From: an uncultured Clostridia bacterium
Lineage (GTDB): Bacteria; Bacillota; Clostridia; Oscillospirales; Ruminococcaceae
DNA: 20,585 bases
Direction of reading: 5' to 3'
Assembly: GCA_947385505.1 (NCBI GenBank)
Contig: CANDLP010000004.1
Coordinates: forward strand, 1 to 20,585
Under the pieces are notes generated by a model, which ran no database searches, was not told the origin of the DNA, and saw nothing but the letters and a program-made list of their open reading frames with translations. Of this stretch, positions 7,244 to 15,026 are shown one piece after another. Both the position numbers and the translations under genes were made by a program. How positions within the stretch are numbered: position 1 is the first letter of the stretch; the number at the start of each line of letters is the position of its first letter.

Positions 7244-8242
7244 TTATCTATCTGTTCCTTTTTTATTTATCGGCAGCAGAAGATCAATCTGTCCCGTAAA
7301 GTCCTCTTTCCATCCTGTATGCGAGGCGTATACCCAGTTAAGATGTTCCTCAAGGCAGCCGCCCATTATTTCCTCGCCAAGCTCGCTGTAATCGGGCTCA
7401 TAAAGCTTGCTCCCTTCAACCCATCTTGTCAGATCATTCCAGCGGTGAAAATCGGGGAATCGTATGGTGAGCGCCGCGTATAGGCCTCCGTCAAAATGCT
7501 TTTTGACCAGCGGCGCGGGTACATCCATATCATCTGGTATAGTTACCCACACCTCATAACCGTGCCTTCCGTCTTTAAGAATTCCCGGATTGGGGTGGTT
7601 AAATCCGAAATATCTGGCGTCGGGCTTAATATTGTACAAGCCGCTTTCTCTTATAAATTTGTCTACCGGCTTATCCACCTTTTCCTCCGGCTCAAAGTCG
7701 ATAACGTGATTTGAAGCCACCGTAAACGGAGGTAATAGCAGTATTCTTACGTTGTCGTTCGCCTTTTCGATATTTTCGTTTGCCTTGTCCAGCATTTCTT
7801 CTTTGTTTTCGCTGTTCATTGCGCCGTTCTCCTTTAATTGATTTTTTACCGGCGGGAGCAATCCGGAAACGGACATAAGCTTGTTTTCAAGAAGCGGAAG
7901 AGAACCTGCCGTGCTCAGCTCTGCGATTTCGGAAAGAGTATCCCTTATAACGGCGAGAGAAGATATTTCCACGTCTACTTCCCGTATTTTTTCAAGGAAT
8001 ACTTTAAGCGCTTCCGAAATCTCCGAGGCGTTAAGTATAATACCTATATCCTTTAAGGAAATACGGAGCTTTCTAAGCACTATTATCTGTCTCAGCCGCC
8101 TTACCGCCGCTTCGTCATATATTCGGTAGGCGTAATCTTCGCGGCGCTTTGTTTGTATCAGACCTTCCTTTTCGTAATACCTTAACATTCTGGTTGAAAT
8201 TCCCAGGCTTCTTGAAACTTCGCTTACCGTCATATCCGTCAT
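7244..8242 (-). CDS. MerR-family regulator with GyrI-like effector-binding domain
   Basis: 332 aa. N-terminal MerR winged helix (MTVSEVSRSLGISTRMLRYYEKEGLI, given in two parts: MTVSEVSRSLG and ISTRMLRYYEKEGLI), then the wing YAYRIYDEAAVRRLRQI, and a dimerisation helix (about 75-125). A linker rich in Asn, Glu and Lys (about 135-165) leads to a C-terminal domain (about 165-330) with VRILLLPPFTVA, HGYEVWVTIPDDMD, GGLYAALTIRFPD and a final LLLPI, the pattern of GyrI-like/effector-binding domains that hold drugs or other small cations and aromatics. It probably activates by untwisting a long-spacer promoter. AAGGAGG precedes ATG 8242. Its own promoter 190 bp upstream has the diagnostic 19-bp spacer; no adjacent target operon is visible. 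Confidence 0.88.
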   Translation of the reverse strand: MTDMTVSEVSRSLGISTRMLRYYEKEGLIQTKRREDYAYRIYDEAAVRRLRQIIVLRKLRISLKDIGIILNASEISEALKVFLEKIREVDVEISSLAVIRDTLSEIAELSTAGSLPLLENKLMSVSGLLPPVKNQLKENGAMNSENKEEMLDKANENIEKANDNVRILLLPPFTVASNHVIDFEPEEKVDKPVDKFIRESGLYNIKPDARYFGFNHPNPGILKDGRHGYEVWVTIPDDMDVPAPLVKKHFDGGLYAALTIRFPDFHRWNDLTRWVEGSKLYEPDYSELGEEIMGGCLEEHLNWVYASHTGWKEDFTGQIDLLLPINKKGTDR

Positions 8243-8260
8243 TTTGCTTCCTCCTTTTTA

Positions 8261-8420
8261 GAACCTGTCTTCACAAGATTTGTGCGTGGATTTTCGAGCA
8301 AATTTTGTCGAAGACAAGGAAAAAATCAGCAGGCGGGCTGCCGCCCGTCAAGGATTTTTGACGCAGTATTCGGCAAAATTTGCCGAAAAGACACGTGCAA
8401 TATATTGTGAAGACAGTTTC
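8261..8420. repeat. R4 palindromic element in the merR leader
   Basis: 160 bp. Ends GAACCTGTCTTCACAA (8261-8276) and TTGTGAAGACAGTTTC (8405-8420), inverted with one mismatch. The palindrome continues inward imperfectly (GATTTGTGCGTG against CACGTGCAATAT; CAAATTTTG against CAAAATTTG). The centre has GGCGGGCTGCCGCCCG and a GGATTTTTGACGCAG segment resembling one in the R3 copies. No coding capacity; no second copy in the window. Confidence 0.7.
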
Positions 8421-8435
8421 TTATTCGGTATAAAC

Positions 8436-8466
8436 AGTATAAAGCAGAACACGGTGTACAAGTCAA
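8436..8466 (-). promoter_or_regulatory. MerR-type autoregulated promoter (19-bp spacer)
   Basis: Read on the minus strand: TTGACT (8461-8466), 19 bp, TATACT (8436-8441). A 19-bp spacer is the hallmark of MerR-activated promoters. The dyad ACACGGTGT (8449-8457) lies near the centre of the spacer, where a MerR dimer binds. It would transcribe through R4 into the merR gene. Confidence 0.7.
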
Positions 8467-8674
8467 TAGCTTTTTAAAAAATTTATTATATTTTTTGAAG
8501 AACCCCCAATTAACTTCGTTTCTGCTGAAAATTTTTCACTATTATAGCATTGTCAGTTTTGTTTGTCAAGTTTTTTCAATTTTTACCAAAGCGCACAAAA
8601 GAATATTTACAGAAAAAGTACAAATAAATAACCACAAAACCACGGTAATTTCTGTATGAAAGGATAGTAAAAAT
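8467..8674. other. A+T-rich gap before the hydrolase gene
   Basis: No gene. Very A/T-rich, with a TTTGTTTGTCAAGTTTTTTC stretch. TTTACA lies near 8610 but no good -10 box follows, so the promoter of the hydrolase gene is not identified; a sporulation sigma factor is possible but no convincing SigE/SigG match was seen. Confidence 0.4.
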
Positions 8675-9373
8675 ATGAAAAGCTTAAATGCGGCCAACAT
8701 AAAATTACCCCATATAAACTCTTTTTTTAAGATAACCATAGCGGCTTTGGTGATATGCGGAGCGCTTATGGGGGCCTCGAAAATGAACTCGATACCCGTT
8801 TACTCTCAGCAAGGCTCGCGGGGCACCGAGGTGGAGGAAATACAAAGAGTGTTAAAGGAATGGGGCTTATTCAGAGGTGAAATAACGGGATATTTCGGGA
8901 CCGCCACCGAATCGGCGCTTAAATCTTATCAGCGCAGCAACGGCCTACCCGAAACAGGAGTGGCCGATGAAGCCACTCTTAAAAAAATGGGTATAACCAT
9001 CGGTACTCCTCCTACAGCTACAAATGCGAATATAAATCTTCTTGCCCGTATAATTTCCGCCGAGGGACGGGGTGAAAGCTATGTGGGACAGGTGGCGATC
9101 GGCGCGGTAATTCTCAACAGAATAGAACACCCCTCTTTTCCCGACACCTTACAGGGCGTTATATATCAGAACGGCGCCTTTACGGCGATCGTTGACGGAC
9201 AGTTTAACGAGCCGATAGCTGATTCCGCTTATTACGCCGCAAGAGACGCGCTTTCGGGCTGGGATCCCACAGGCGGCTGTATTTATTATTTTAATCCTCA
9301 AAAAACCAGTGACAGCTATATGCACAGCAGAGAAGTTGTGAAGGTTATAGGAGACCATTATTTCTGTCTTTAA
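8675..9373 (+). CDS. SleB-like cell-wall hydrolase with peptidoglycan-binding domain
   Basis: 232 aa. N-terminal membrane segment or signal (about 18-35), PG_binding_1 domain (about 46-106: GSRGTEVEEIQRVL, then GLFRGEITGYFG, GLPETGVADEATL), then a Hydrolase_2/SleB catalytic domain (about 118-232: RIISAEGRGESYVGQVAIG, AVILNRIEHPSFP, GVIYQNGAFTAIVDGQ). E130 in SAEGRGE aligns with the catalytic glutamate of this lytic-transglycosylase-like family, which cuts cortex or vegetative peptidoglycan. The same architecture occurs in the spore germination enzyme SleB, but vegetative paralogues are common in Clostridia, so the symbol is left blank. GAAAGG precedes ATG 8675. A small membrane-protein gene follows after 107 bp with no terminator between. 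Confidence 0.9.
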   Translation: MKSLNAANIKLPHINSFFKITIAALVICGALMGASKMNSIPVYSQQGSRGTEVEEIQRVLKEWGLFRGEITGYFGTATESALKSYQRSNGLPETGVADEATLKKMGITIGTPPTATNANINLLARIISAEGRGESYVGQVAIGAVILNRIEHPSFPDTLQGVIYQNGAFTAIVDGQFNEPIADSAYYAARDALSGWDPTGGCIYYFNPQKTSDSYMHSREVVKVIGDHYFCL

Positions 9374-9480
9374 TATTTTTAAAGAATGAAACTTTTTTCC
9401 AAAAATTCCCGACTACTCTTTTACGGATAAGTATGTAAATTTCCGAATTTGCATTGAACGAAAGAGAAAGGAAAAATAAA

Positions 9481-9720
9481 ATGACAGATATAATAGCAAA
9501 TGTAAATACCGGCGTAAATCTTGAGGTAATGCCCATAATAATAGTAGCGATAGTGGTAATTGCGGCAATTGCCGCGGCGGTAATCATTTCCAACATTTCA
9601 AAGAAGAACAAGCAGAAGAAAAAAGAAGCCGCAAAGGCTGCGAGAGCGGCTGAGAAAGCTGAAAAAGAAAAATCGGCCAGTGAAACCGAGGAAGAAAAAG
9701 AAGACGGCGGCAATGAATAA
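9481..9720 (+). CDS. Small single-pass membrane protein, unknown function
   Basis: 79 aa. Start ATG 9481, preceded by GAGAAAGGA; an in-frame TTG at 9454 has no ribosome site. A short N-terminal segment, one membrane helix (VMPIIIVAIVVIAAIAAAVII, about residues 15-35, cut here to its core IIIVAIVVIAAIAAAVII), then a highly charged tail in which Lys/Ala changes to Glu (KKNKQKKKEAAKAARAAEKA, then EETEEEKEDGG-like acidic end), probably a cytoplasmic coiled helix. No family recognised. It lies between the hydrolase gene and a strong terminator, so it may be the second gene of that transcript. Confidence 0.7.
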   Translation: MTDIIANVNTGVNLEVMPIIIVAIVVIAAIAAAVIISNISKKNKQKKKEAAKAARAAEKAEKEKSASETEEEKEDGGNE

Positions 9721-9732
9721 ATAATAGGCAAT

Positions 9733-9766
9733 AAAAAGGAAAATCGGTTCGGATTTTCCTTTTTTT
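9733..9766 (+). terminator. Rho-independent terminator
   Basis: AAAAAGGAAAATC (9733-9745) and GATTTTCCTTTTT (9752-9764) form a 13-bp stem with a 6-nt loop and a run of seven T. It closes the hydrolase and small-membrane-protein unit. Confidence 0.85.
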
Positions 9767-9931
9767 GATATGGAAAGTTATGTTAAGGAAGCTGCCGGGG
9801 CGGAAGCGGCGGCGCTGCTTTTCCCCTTCAAGCCGATACCGTTCCTAAAAAAGTCTCCCCCCAAAAAACTAAACGCCATACATCTTAACAAATGCCTTAT
9901 TAACATCAAAAACAGGCGGAAAGGACAAAAA

Positions 9932-11431
9932 ATGACACCTATACTGACTATTAAACAAATGACACAAGCCGAACTGAACTCCGAAAAGAACGGCATAAGC
10001 CGAGTACAGCTGATGCGAAACGCCGCCAACGCCGTTCTTGAATTTCTCGAATCCCGCTTCGCGTTATGCGAAAAAAACATAATCATTATTGTCGGTTCAG
10101 GAAATAACGGCGGCGACGGAGCGGTTATTGCAAAGCTCCTTGCCGGAAAAGGCGCAAAAACCTCGCTTGTTGCTCCGAAGGGCTTGCCGAATACCGACAC
10201 GGCAAAATTGTGTCTTGATAAAACAGAAGGCGTTCTTCCTCCGATTACGGAAGAGAACCACGAAAGATTACTCAGCCAAGCCGATATTATAATAGACTGC
10301 GTTTTCGGAACAGGCTTTCACGGTGAGCTTCCCGAAAATATAGCTTTATTGTTTAAAACGGCAAATAACAGCGGCGCGGTAAAAATATCCGTGGACATAC
10401 CCAGCGGCGTAAACGGAGATACGGGAATAATCGCCCCTCATAGCTTTAAGCCCGATATAACCTTAGTTCTTGCCGCAATGAAAACCGGACTTCTGAACCT
10501 TCCCTGCAACAATTTTTGCGGAGAGATCGTCTTATTGGATATAGGGATAACCGACGGCTGTTATAAAGAATACGAGGGTTTGTATACGGAAGAAAGCATA
10601 AAAAAATTTTTTCCGAAACGTCCGAGATTCTCCAATAAAGGCACCTTCGGAAAACTCCTGAACATAGCGGGCTGCAGCAAATATACGGGTGCGGCGGTGC
10701 TTTCCTCAAAGGCGGCTTTAAGAAGCGGCGCGGGGCTTGTGTGCCTTGCCTCGGTGCCGAAGGTTACGGGTATTGCGGCGGCAGTGATACCGGAATGTGT
10801 GTTTTTTGAGCTTAAAGGGGATAAAGAGGGGTATCTTCAATTGGGCTCCATTGAAGAAATTGCTTCAAAAATAAGCGAATTTTCAGCGGTTGCCTTCGGC
10901 TGCGGAATGGGAAACACGGAAGGAACGCGAAAAACAGCGGAATTTCTTCTGAAAAACGTAAAATCGACTTTAATTATCGACGCGGACGGAATAAATGCCG
11001 TTTCCGCAAATATAAATATATTAAAGGACAAGAGCGGACCGCTGATTATGACGCCTCATCCGGGAGAATTCGCGCGTCTTACGGGAACGAGCGTTTCTTG
11101 GGTACAGTCTCACAGGCTTGAAGCCGCCGGAGATTTTGCTTTGAAATATGATACGGTATTGCTGCTGAAGGGGGCTGACACGGTTATAGCCGCTCCGGAC
11201 GGCAGGGTGATGGTAAATACTACCGGAAACAGCGCATTGGCAAAGGCAGGGTGCGGAGATGTGCTGACGGGGATTATCGGAGCTCTTGCGGCGCAGGGAG
11301 TGGAGGCGTTTGAGGCGGCTGTATTGGGCGCGTATCTGCACGGAGCGGCGGCAGATTTCCTGGTAAAAAATCAAGCGGCGGCAGCTGTGCTGGCAAGCGA
11401 GGTAGCCGACGCGCTTGGTAAAATAATATAA
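9932..11431 (+). CDS. nnrD: Bifunctional NAD(P)HX epimerase/dehydratase
   Basis: 499 aa two-domain repair enzyme (NnrE + NnrD, YjeF type). It epimerises and dehydrates damaged hydrated NAD(P)H back to NAD(P)H in the cytosol. The N-terminal epimerase domain (about 1-215) has GSGNNGGDG (55-63), DCVFGTGFHGEL and SVDIPSGVNGDTG. The C-terminal ribokinase-like dehydratase domain (about 225-499) has GTFGKLLNIAG, LIIDADGINAV, MTPHPGEFARLTG, LLKGADTVIA and AKAGCGDVLTG with the catalytic aspartate D443. Start ATG 9932 is chosen for the GGCGGAAAGGA site (9914-9924) and because the domain begins there; the frame stays open to 9770 without conserved sequence. A lipoprotein gene follows 50 bp downstream. 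Confidence 0.95.
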   Translation: MTPILTIKQMTQAELNSEKNGISRVQLMRNAANAVLEFLESRFALCEKNIIIIVGSGNNGGDGAVIAKLLAGKGAKTSLVAPKGLPNTDTAKLCLDKTEGVLPPITEENHERLLSQADIIIDCVFGTGFHGELPENIALLFKTANNSGAVKISVDIPSGVNGDTGIIAPHSFKPDITLVLAAMKTGLLNLPCNNFCGEIVLLDIGITDGCYKEYEGLYTEESIKKFFPKRPRFSNKGTFGKLLNIAGCSKYTGAAVLSSKAALRSGAGLVCLASVPKVTGIAAAVIPECVFFELKGDKEGYLQLGSIEEIASKISEFSAVAFGCGMGNTEGTRKTAEFLLKNVKSTLIIDADGINAVSANINILKDKSGPLIMTPHPGEFARLTGTSVSWVQSHRLEAAGDFALKYDTVLLLKGADTVIAAPDGRVMVNTTGNSALAKAGCGDVLTGIIGALAAQGVEAFEAAVLGAYLHGAAADFLVKNQAAAAVLASEVADALGKII

Positions 11432-11433
11432 AA

Positions 11434-11460
11434 AGGCGGCGAAGCCGCAAATGTCTTTTT
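11434..11460 (+). repeat. R1 fragment (first hairpin plus T-run)
   Basis: GCGGC-GAA-GCCGC (11436-11448), then AAATGTCTTTTTT: the same module that opens each R1 copy after its left end. It lies 3 bp after the nnrD stop and could be a weak terminator before the lipoprotein gene. Confidence 0.5.
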
Positions 11461-11481
11461 TGATTAAGGAGGATCACCCAA

Positions 11482-12036
11482 ATGCGAATAAAAACCATAC
11501 TCTTTACCGCCGCACTGACCCTCGGAGCATTGACTCTGACTGCCTGCGAAGGACAAAATCTCTTATCTCCTAAGCCCCCCGAGCTTAATAAGCTTTTCAC
11601 CTTTTCCGCTTCCATATCCTGCGACACCGGAAATTTTTCCGCACTTTTTACCCGTTCCGCAATGGGAAGCTGGGACATAACTCTTACAGAGCCTTACGAG
11701 CTGCAGGGCATAACCTTCTCCCGCGGCAAAGACGGTGCAAAAGCAAGTTTGGCTGATCTTTCCGCCGAATCCCTTGCCAATGAATTTTCAAATTCCCCGC
11801 TGACTTACATAACCGATTCCCTTGAGTCCGCCGTGCAAAACGGAAACGCTTCGGTGGTTTACGGCGACCAGTCCTACGCCGTGAATTCGGGCGATACGGT
11901 AATTTATTTCCAACAGGGCAGCGCTGTTCCCTGCGCCTTTGAGATACCAGAAAAGCAAATTAAAGGGGAAATAACCGAGTTTAATATTACCGGGGAAATT
12001 TTCAGAGACGGAGCCGATGTGGCGCTTATGTTCTGA
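11482..12036 (+). CDS. Lipoprotein of unknown function
   Basis: 184 aa. Signal peptide with lipobox LTAC (MRIKTILFTAALTLGALTL then TAC), lipidated Cys at about residue 22, so anchored on the outer face of the membrane. The mature part is predicted beta-rich (FTFSASISCDTGNFSALF, then SWDITLTEPYELQGITFSRG, ASVVYGDQSYAV and ITEFNITGEI), resembling small lipoproteins of the LolA/outer-leaflet beta-sheet kind only in general pattern. Ribosome site AAGGAGG, ATG 11482. It follows nnrD by 50 bp and ends before a strong terminator, so it may be co-transcribed with it. No function can be assigned. Confidence 0.8.
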   Translation: MRIKTILFTAALTLGALTLTACEGQNLLSPKPPELNKLFTFSASISCDTGNFSALFTRSAMGSWDITLTEPYELQGITFSRGKDGAKASLADLSAESLANEFSNSPLTYITDSLESAVQNGNASVVYGDQSYAVNSGDTVIYFQQGSAVPCAFEIPEKQIKGEITEFNITGEIFRDGADVALMF

Positions 12037-12052
12037 TAGTTTTCGGATTTAT

Positions 12053-12091
12053 AAAGCGATACCGTTTTTTAACTGCGGTATCGCTTTTATT
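12053..12091 (+). terminator. Rho-independent terminator after the lipoprotein gene
   Basis: AAAGCGATACCG (12053-12064) pairs with CGGTATCGCTTT (12076-12087), 12 bp, followed by TATTTAT. Partly symmetrical, so it may work in both directions. Confidence 0.8.
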
Positions 12092-12266
12092 TATAGCAAT
12101 CCAAAAAAAGAATAAATAGCGGCGAAGCCGCACCTGTCTTTTTCGCTTCCTTTTTGGACACCAAAAAGGAAGCGGGGTCCGGGGCAAAGCCCCGAATACC
12201 AAAACGTAATAATTTAATAATAGACTTTTTATAATCAAATGTTTATTTTTTTATTGAATTGCTATA
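12092..12266 (+). repeat. R1 repeat, copy A (175 bp)
   Basis: Ends TATAGCAATCCAA and TTGAATTGCTATA. Three hairpins in order: GCGGC-GAA-GCCGC, then TCTTTTT; CGCTTCCTTTTTGG-ACA-CCAAAAAGGAAGCG (12144-12174); CGGGG-CAAA-GCCCCG. The remainder is A+T-rich. Nearly identical to copy B at 18283, differing at about a dozen positions by eye. No transposase. A spurious minus-strand reading frame (12026-12238) exists only because of the repeat. Confidence 0.85.
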
Positions 12267-12323
12267 ATACTAATTCTTTTTTAACCTGCGGGTATTACGC
12301 CGATTCAAAAGGAATCGGTATAA
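12265..12323. repeat. Short palindromic repeat S, copy 1
   Basis: TAATACTAATTC at the left and GAATCGGTATAA at the right form an imperfect inverted pair around GCGGGTATTACGCC. It shares its first bases (TATA) with the end of R1 copy A. The same layout is seen at 14066 and 19242. Confidence 0.55.
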
Positions 12324-12379
12324 GAAAATACTCGTAAATTCCCTAAGAAAAATACTGTAAAAGCGGAGAATTTTTTGTA

Positions 12380-12408
12380 TTGACTATTTTATAAAGCTGT
12401 GCTAAAAT
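12380..12408 (+). promoter_or_regulatory. SigA-type promoter for the FliB-like gene
   Basis: TTGACT (12380-12385), 17 bp, TAAAAT (12403-12408). The transcript would start about 40 nt before the ATG. Confidence 0.7.
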
Positions 12409-12454
12409 AAATATATCTTCTATTTTTTATGACCGCCAAAAGGAGTTTATATTT

Positions 12455-13684
12455 ATGAATGTAGTTAAATTCAAATATTATGATGATTTTCAATGTGTTG
12501 GCACAGAATGCAAGGATACCTGTTGTAAAGAGTGGCATATATTTATTACCAAAAGAGAATATCTTGACTACAAAAAAATGAAATGCAGTCCTGAGCTCAG
12601 AGGGATACTTGACAGCGCTTTCACAAGGAGAAAGGAAGGCTCCGATTTTTCTTATGCCGAAGTTAAGCTTACCAAAGAAGGAAAATGTCCCCTTCTTGGA
12701 AATGATTCGCTGTGTATGATTCAAAAAGAGTTGGGAGCAAAAGCGTTAAGCGCTACATGCAATATTTTTCCGCGAAACCGTTCTTTTATAGGGCATAATA
12801 CGCTTCTGGAATCCTGCATGGTCACCTGCTATCATGTGGTTGAGCTTCTTATGCAGCATCCGGAAGGGCTGGAAATAGTTGAAGAAGAGTACGATAAAAA
12901 TGACAGTTACATAAACAAAGGGGTGTCCTCAGGCTACAATATTGATCAATCCCTTAAGGAATATCCTTATTTTTGGGATATTTTAAATGCAAAGATTGAT
13001 ATTTTACAGAACCGCAATTTTACAATTCCCGAAAGACTGCTTATACTTGGTTATTTTTGCAGGAAAGCAAACGAATATATCAACAACGATACAATGGATA
13101 AAATTCCCGGACTTGCGGCTATGCTTCTCGACAATGAGCTGTGCGGAAAAATTGCTGATTCGCTTAAGCCTCCTCGAACCGAAGGCGAGACAAGCGGTAA
13201 GGCACTGCAAATTTTGTTAAATATGCGTGAAAGGGTAAATGTTGATCCGGACGTTTCTTCTCACACAAAAAGCCTGTTTGCCCGCATATTTGAACAGCTT
13301 AAATGCGAAGAGGCATTTGACGAGGGTGAGAATCAATACCGTTTCAGTATATCCGAATATCTTAAACTATGCGAAAGATTCCGTGCTATAGAAAACGAGC
13401 GTACATATATAATTGAAAATCTGTTGGTAAATCTGCTGTTTTCTTATGATCCTAAAAAAGGAGTATGGGGGAATTATTTTGATATAGCGGTGTTCTATAA
13501 TGTCCTTAAAGTATGCGCCCCCGTGTTTCTGCCGGAAAATTACAATGATACGGATCTTGCGCTTGCGTTAACCAATGCGGTAAAAATGCTGCTTAATTCC
13601 ACTCTTGCCAATCAAATCTCCGTTTGTGATTTTTCGAGTAATGATCAATACACTCTCCCGTATGCGGCATTTCTTATATGTTGA
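12455..13684 (+). CDS. fliB: FliB-like flagellin lysine N-methylase
   Basis: 409 aa. Characteristic cysteine cluster: C14, C19, C23, C24 in DFQCVGTECKDTCCKEW; C78 and C87 in KCPLLGNDSLCMIQ; C102 in LSATCNIFPR; further C121 and C125. This is the FliB pattern, an iron-sulfur enzyme that methylates surface lysines of flagellin. The rest (about 130-409) is helical with no motif I can name. Ribosome site AAAAGGAG, ATG 12455, own promoter. It stands alone, not in a flagellar cluster, and lies 5.7 kb from the SigD-promoted FlxA-like gene. Members of this family also occur in genomes with few flagellar genes, so the true substrate is inferred. Confidence 0.85.
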   Translation: MNVVKFKYYDDFQCVGTECKDTCCKEWHIFITKREYLDYKKMKCSPELRGILDSAFTRRKEGSDFSYAEVKLTKEGKCPLLGNDSLCMIQKELGAKALSATCNIFPRNRSFIGHNTLLESCMVTCYHVVELLMQHPEGLEIVEEEYDKNDSYINKGVSSGYNIDQSLKEYPYFWDILNAKIDILQNRNFTIPERLLILGYFCRKANEYINNDTMDKIPGLAAMLLDNELCGKIADSLKPPRTEGETSGKALQILLNMRERVNVDPDVSSHTKSLFARIFEQLKCEEAFDEGENQYRFSISEYLKLCERFRAIENERTYIIENLLVNLLFSYDPKKGVWGNYFDIAVFYNVLKVCAPVFLPENYNDTDLALALTNAVKMLLNSTLANQISVCDFSSNDQYTLPYAAFLIC

Positions 13685-14025
13685 TTGGTACTTAACGGCA
13701 CATCATTCGGATTACAGCAATCCAAGAAAATAATACGGCGCAGAGCGGCAAGAGCAAATTATGTATAGCAAGACGGACGGCGAAAGCGGGCCGCACCTAT
13801 TACTATAATCAGTATTTTTTCTCTCGCACGGAACACAAAAAAGTAAATGCTGCTGCAATAGGCTTACAGCAATTTTATTTTGACACTTTGTTCGATTATA
13901 TAATATGAGCAGTCTGAAAGCCGAATGTCATTGAATGATTTCACGTCAACAAATACGGCTGTCGCTTAATTTATGATGATGTTATTTTTTATTTATTAAA
14001 ATAGCAGCCGTATTTTTAATTTCAT
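13685..14025. other. Gap with an R1 remnant, a TTGACA box and a long-range stem
   Basis: No supported gene. A decayed R1 copy begins TTACAGCAATCCAAGAAAA (13712) and fades by about 13877. TTGACA (13880-13885) and TATAAT (13899-13904) occur only 13 bp apart, too close for a normal promoter. AAATACGGCTG (13951-13961) pairs with CAGCCGTATTT (14005-14015) across 43 nt. A nine-codon frame from ATG 13905 has no ribosome site. Confidence 0.4.
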
Positions 14026-14057
14026 AAGCGGAGAGTTTTTGGGTTCTCCGCTTTTTT
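14026..14057 (+). terminator. Rho-independent terminator
   Basis: AAGCGGAGA (14026-14034) with TCTCCGCTT (14045-14053), then TTTTCTT. It lies 340 bp after the FliB-like gene, so it ends either a long 3' tail or a separate short transcript. Confidence 0.65.
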
Positions 14058-14065
14058 CTTATACT

Positions 14066-14126
14066 TATAATAGTAACCATTTAAATTTTGGTTATTATGT
14101 AATTTTCAAAAATGGGATCGGCATAA
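14066..14126. repeat. Short palindromic repeat S, copy 2
   Basis: TATAATAGTAACCATTT at the left and AAAAATGGGATCGGCATAA at the right in inverted relation, with GGTTATTATG in the middle, as in the copies at 12265 and 19242. Confidence 0.45.
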
Positions 14127-14263
14127 GAGTACGGCAAAACAAGCCTTGTCATCAAAGAGACAAAACAAATCAAAAATACAGCGAGAAACACAAGCGTAAA
14201 TAATTCAACACAGACACAGACAGTAAAAATACTGTTGCTTTGATTAAGGTTTTAAGACATCTG

Positions 14264-14956
14264 TTACTTTTCCACCGCTTTTCTTCCGGTGAGAAATTCG
14301 ATGGCGCGCTGTACGGAAGTGCGGACGTGTTCCATTTCTTCGCTGTGAAGCTTTCCCGCGTTGCGGTAATCGAAGCTTTGACAGAATTCCTCAACGTCGG
14401 AGGTGAGCTGTTTCATATAATCGCTCACCAGCTTGTCCAAAGCTTTTTTAAAGCCGCCGAAATCGCCCTTGCTCATATTCTCGGCTCCCTTGCTTAAAAG
14501 CAGCTTATAATGGGGCATACAGATAAATTCCTGATTTGAGAACAGTTTACGGAAGGATTCATCCTTGATATACATCTGGAATACCGTTTCAAGAGTGTGG
14601 CTTACGCCCCAGTTCACCTTGCTGCATACAAAACAGGCAGAGCCCAGCTGTTCCACCTTTTTTCCCTTTCCAAAAGAAAGCTTGGCTTCAAAAATCTCCT
14701 TTTGTTTTTCCGCCATATGGGTGCTGAGCATAAGGGCTAAGGATAAACGGTTGTTTTGCTGTAAAAGCTGGTTATAGTGAGTATTGCAGAAGCCCAGCTT
14801 GTTGGTTTCTATCCTTACGTCGGGTTCCATCATGGCGGCGCCCATTATGTATTCGCTGATGTGTTCCTCAATGCTGTCTCTCATACGGCATATGGGGCAG
14901 CCCTCGCGTGGACCGAAAACGTCGTTTACGGGTATTGTGAGTATGCTTTCTCGCAT
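14264..14956 (-). CDS. DUF6062 family protein
   Basis: 230 aa, cytosolic, no signal or membrane segment. The sequence around CPICRMRDSIEEHISEYIMG, then AAMMEPDVRIETNKLGFCNTH, is that of DUF6062, a Clostridia family of unknown function. Metal-ligand-like residues come as two matching sets: C20xxC23 followed by C57xxH60, and C108xxC111 followed by C146xxH149, suggesting two zinc modules from an internal duplication (inferred). AAGGAGG precedes ATG 14956. It is divergent from the ogg-acetyltransferase pair. No clear terminator follows its stop, only a weak AACAGT/ACTGT hairpin. Confidence 0.8.
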   Translation of the reverse strand: MRESILTIPVNDVFGPREGCPICRMRDSIEEHISEYIMGAAMMEPDVRIETNKLGFCNTHYNQLLQQNNRLSLALMLSTHMAEKQKEIFEAKLSFGKGKKVEQLGSACFVCSKVNWGVSHTLETVFQMYIKDESFRKLFSNQEFICMPHYKLLLSKGAENMSKGDFGGFKKALDKLVSDYMKQLTSDVEEFCQSFDYRNAGKLHSEEMEHVRTSVQRAIEFLTGRKAVEK

Positions 14957-15026
14957 TTTTCTTCCTCCTTATTATTTTGTTAGCTATTGGCGTTTTTATT
15001 TGTTTCAAAAAATTTTATGCGGCATA

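Noticed and set aside
8385..8400. CACGTG as a parS site
   Set aside because: The surrounding bases do not match the TGTTTCACGTGAAACA consensus and it belongs to the R4 palindrome arm.
12026..12238. Minus-strand reading frame of 70 codons
   Set aside because: A near-identical peptide is read from 18271-18516; both come only from R1 copies A and B and include hairpin sequence. No ribosome site.
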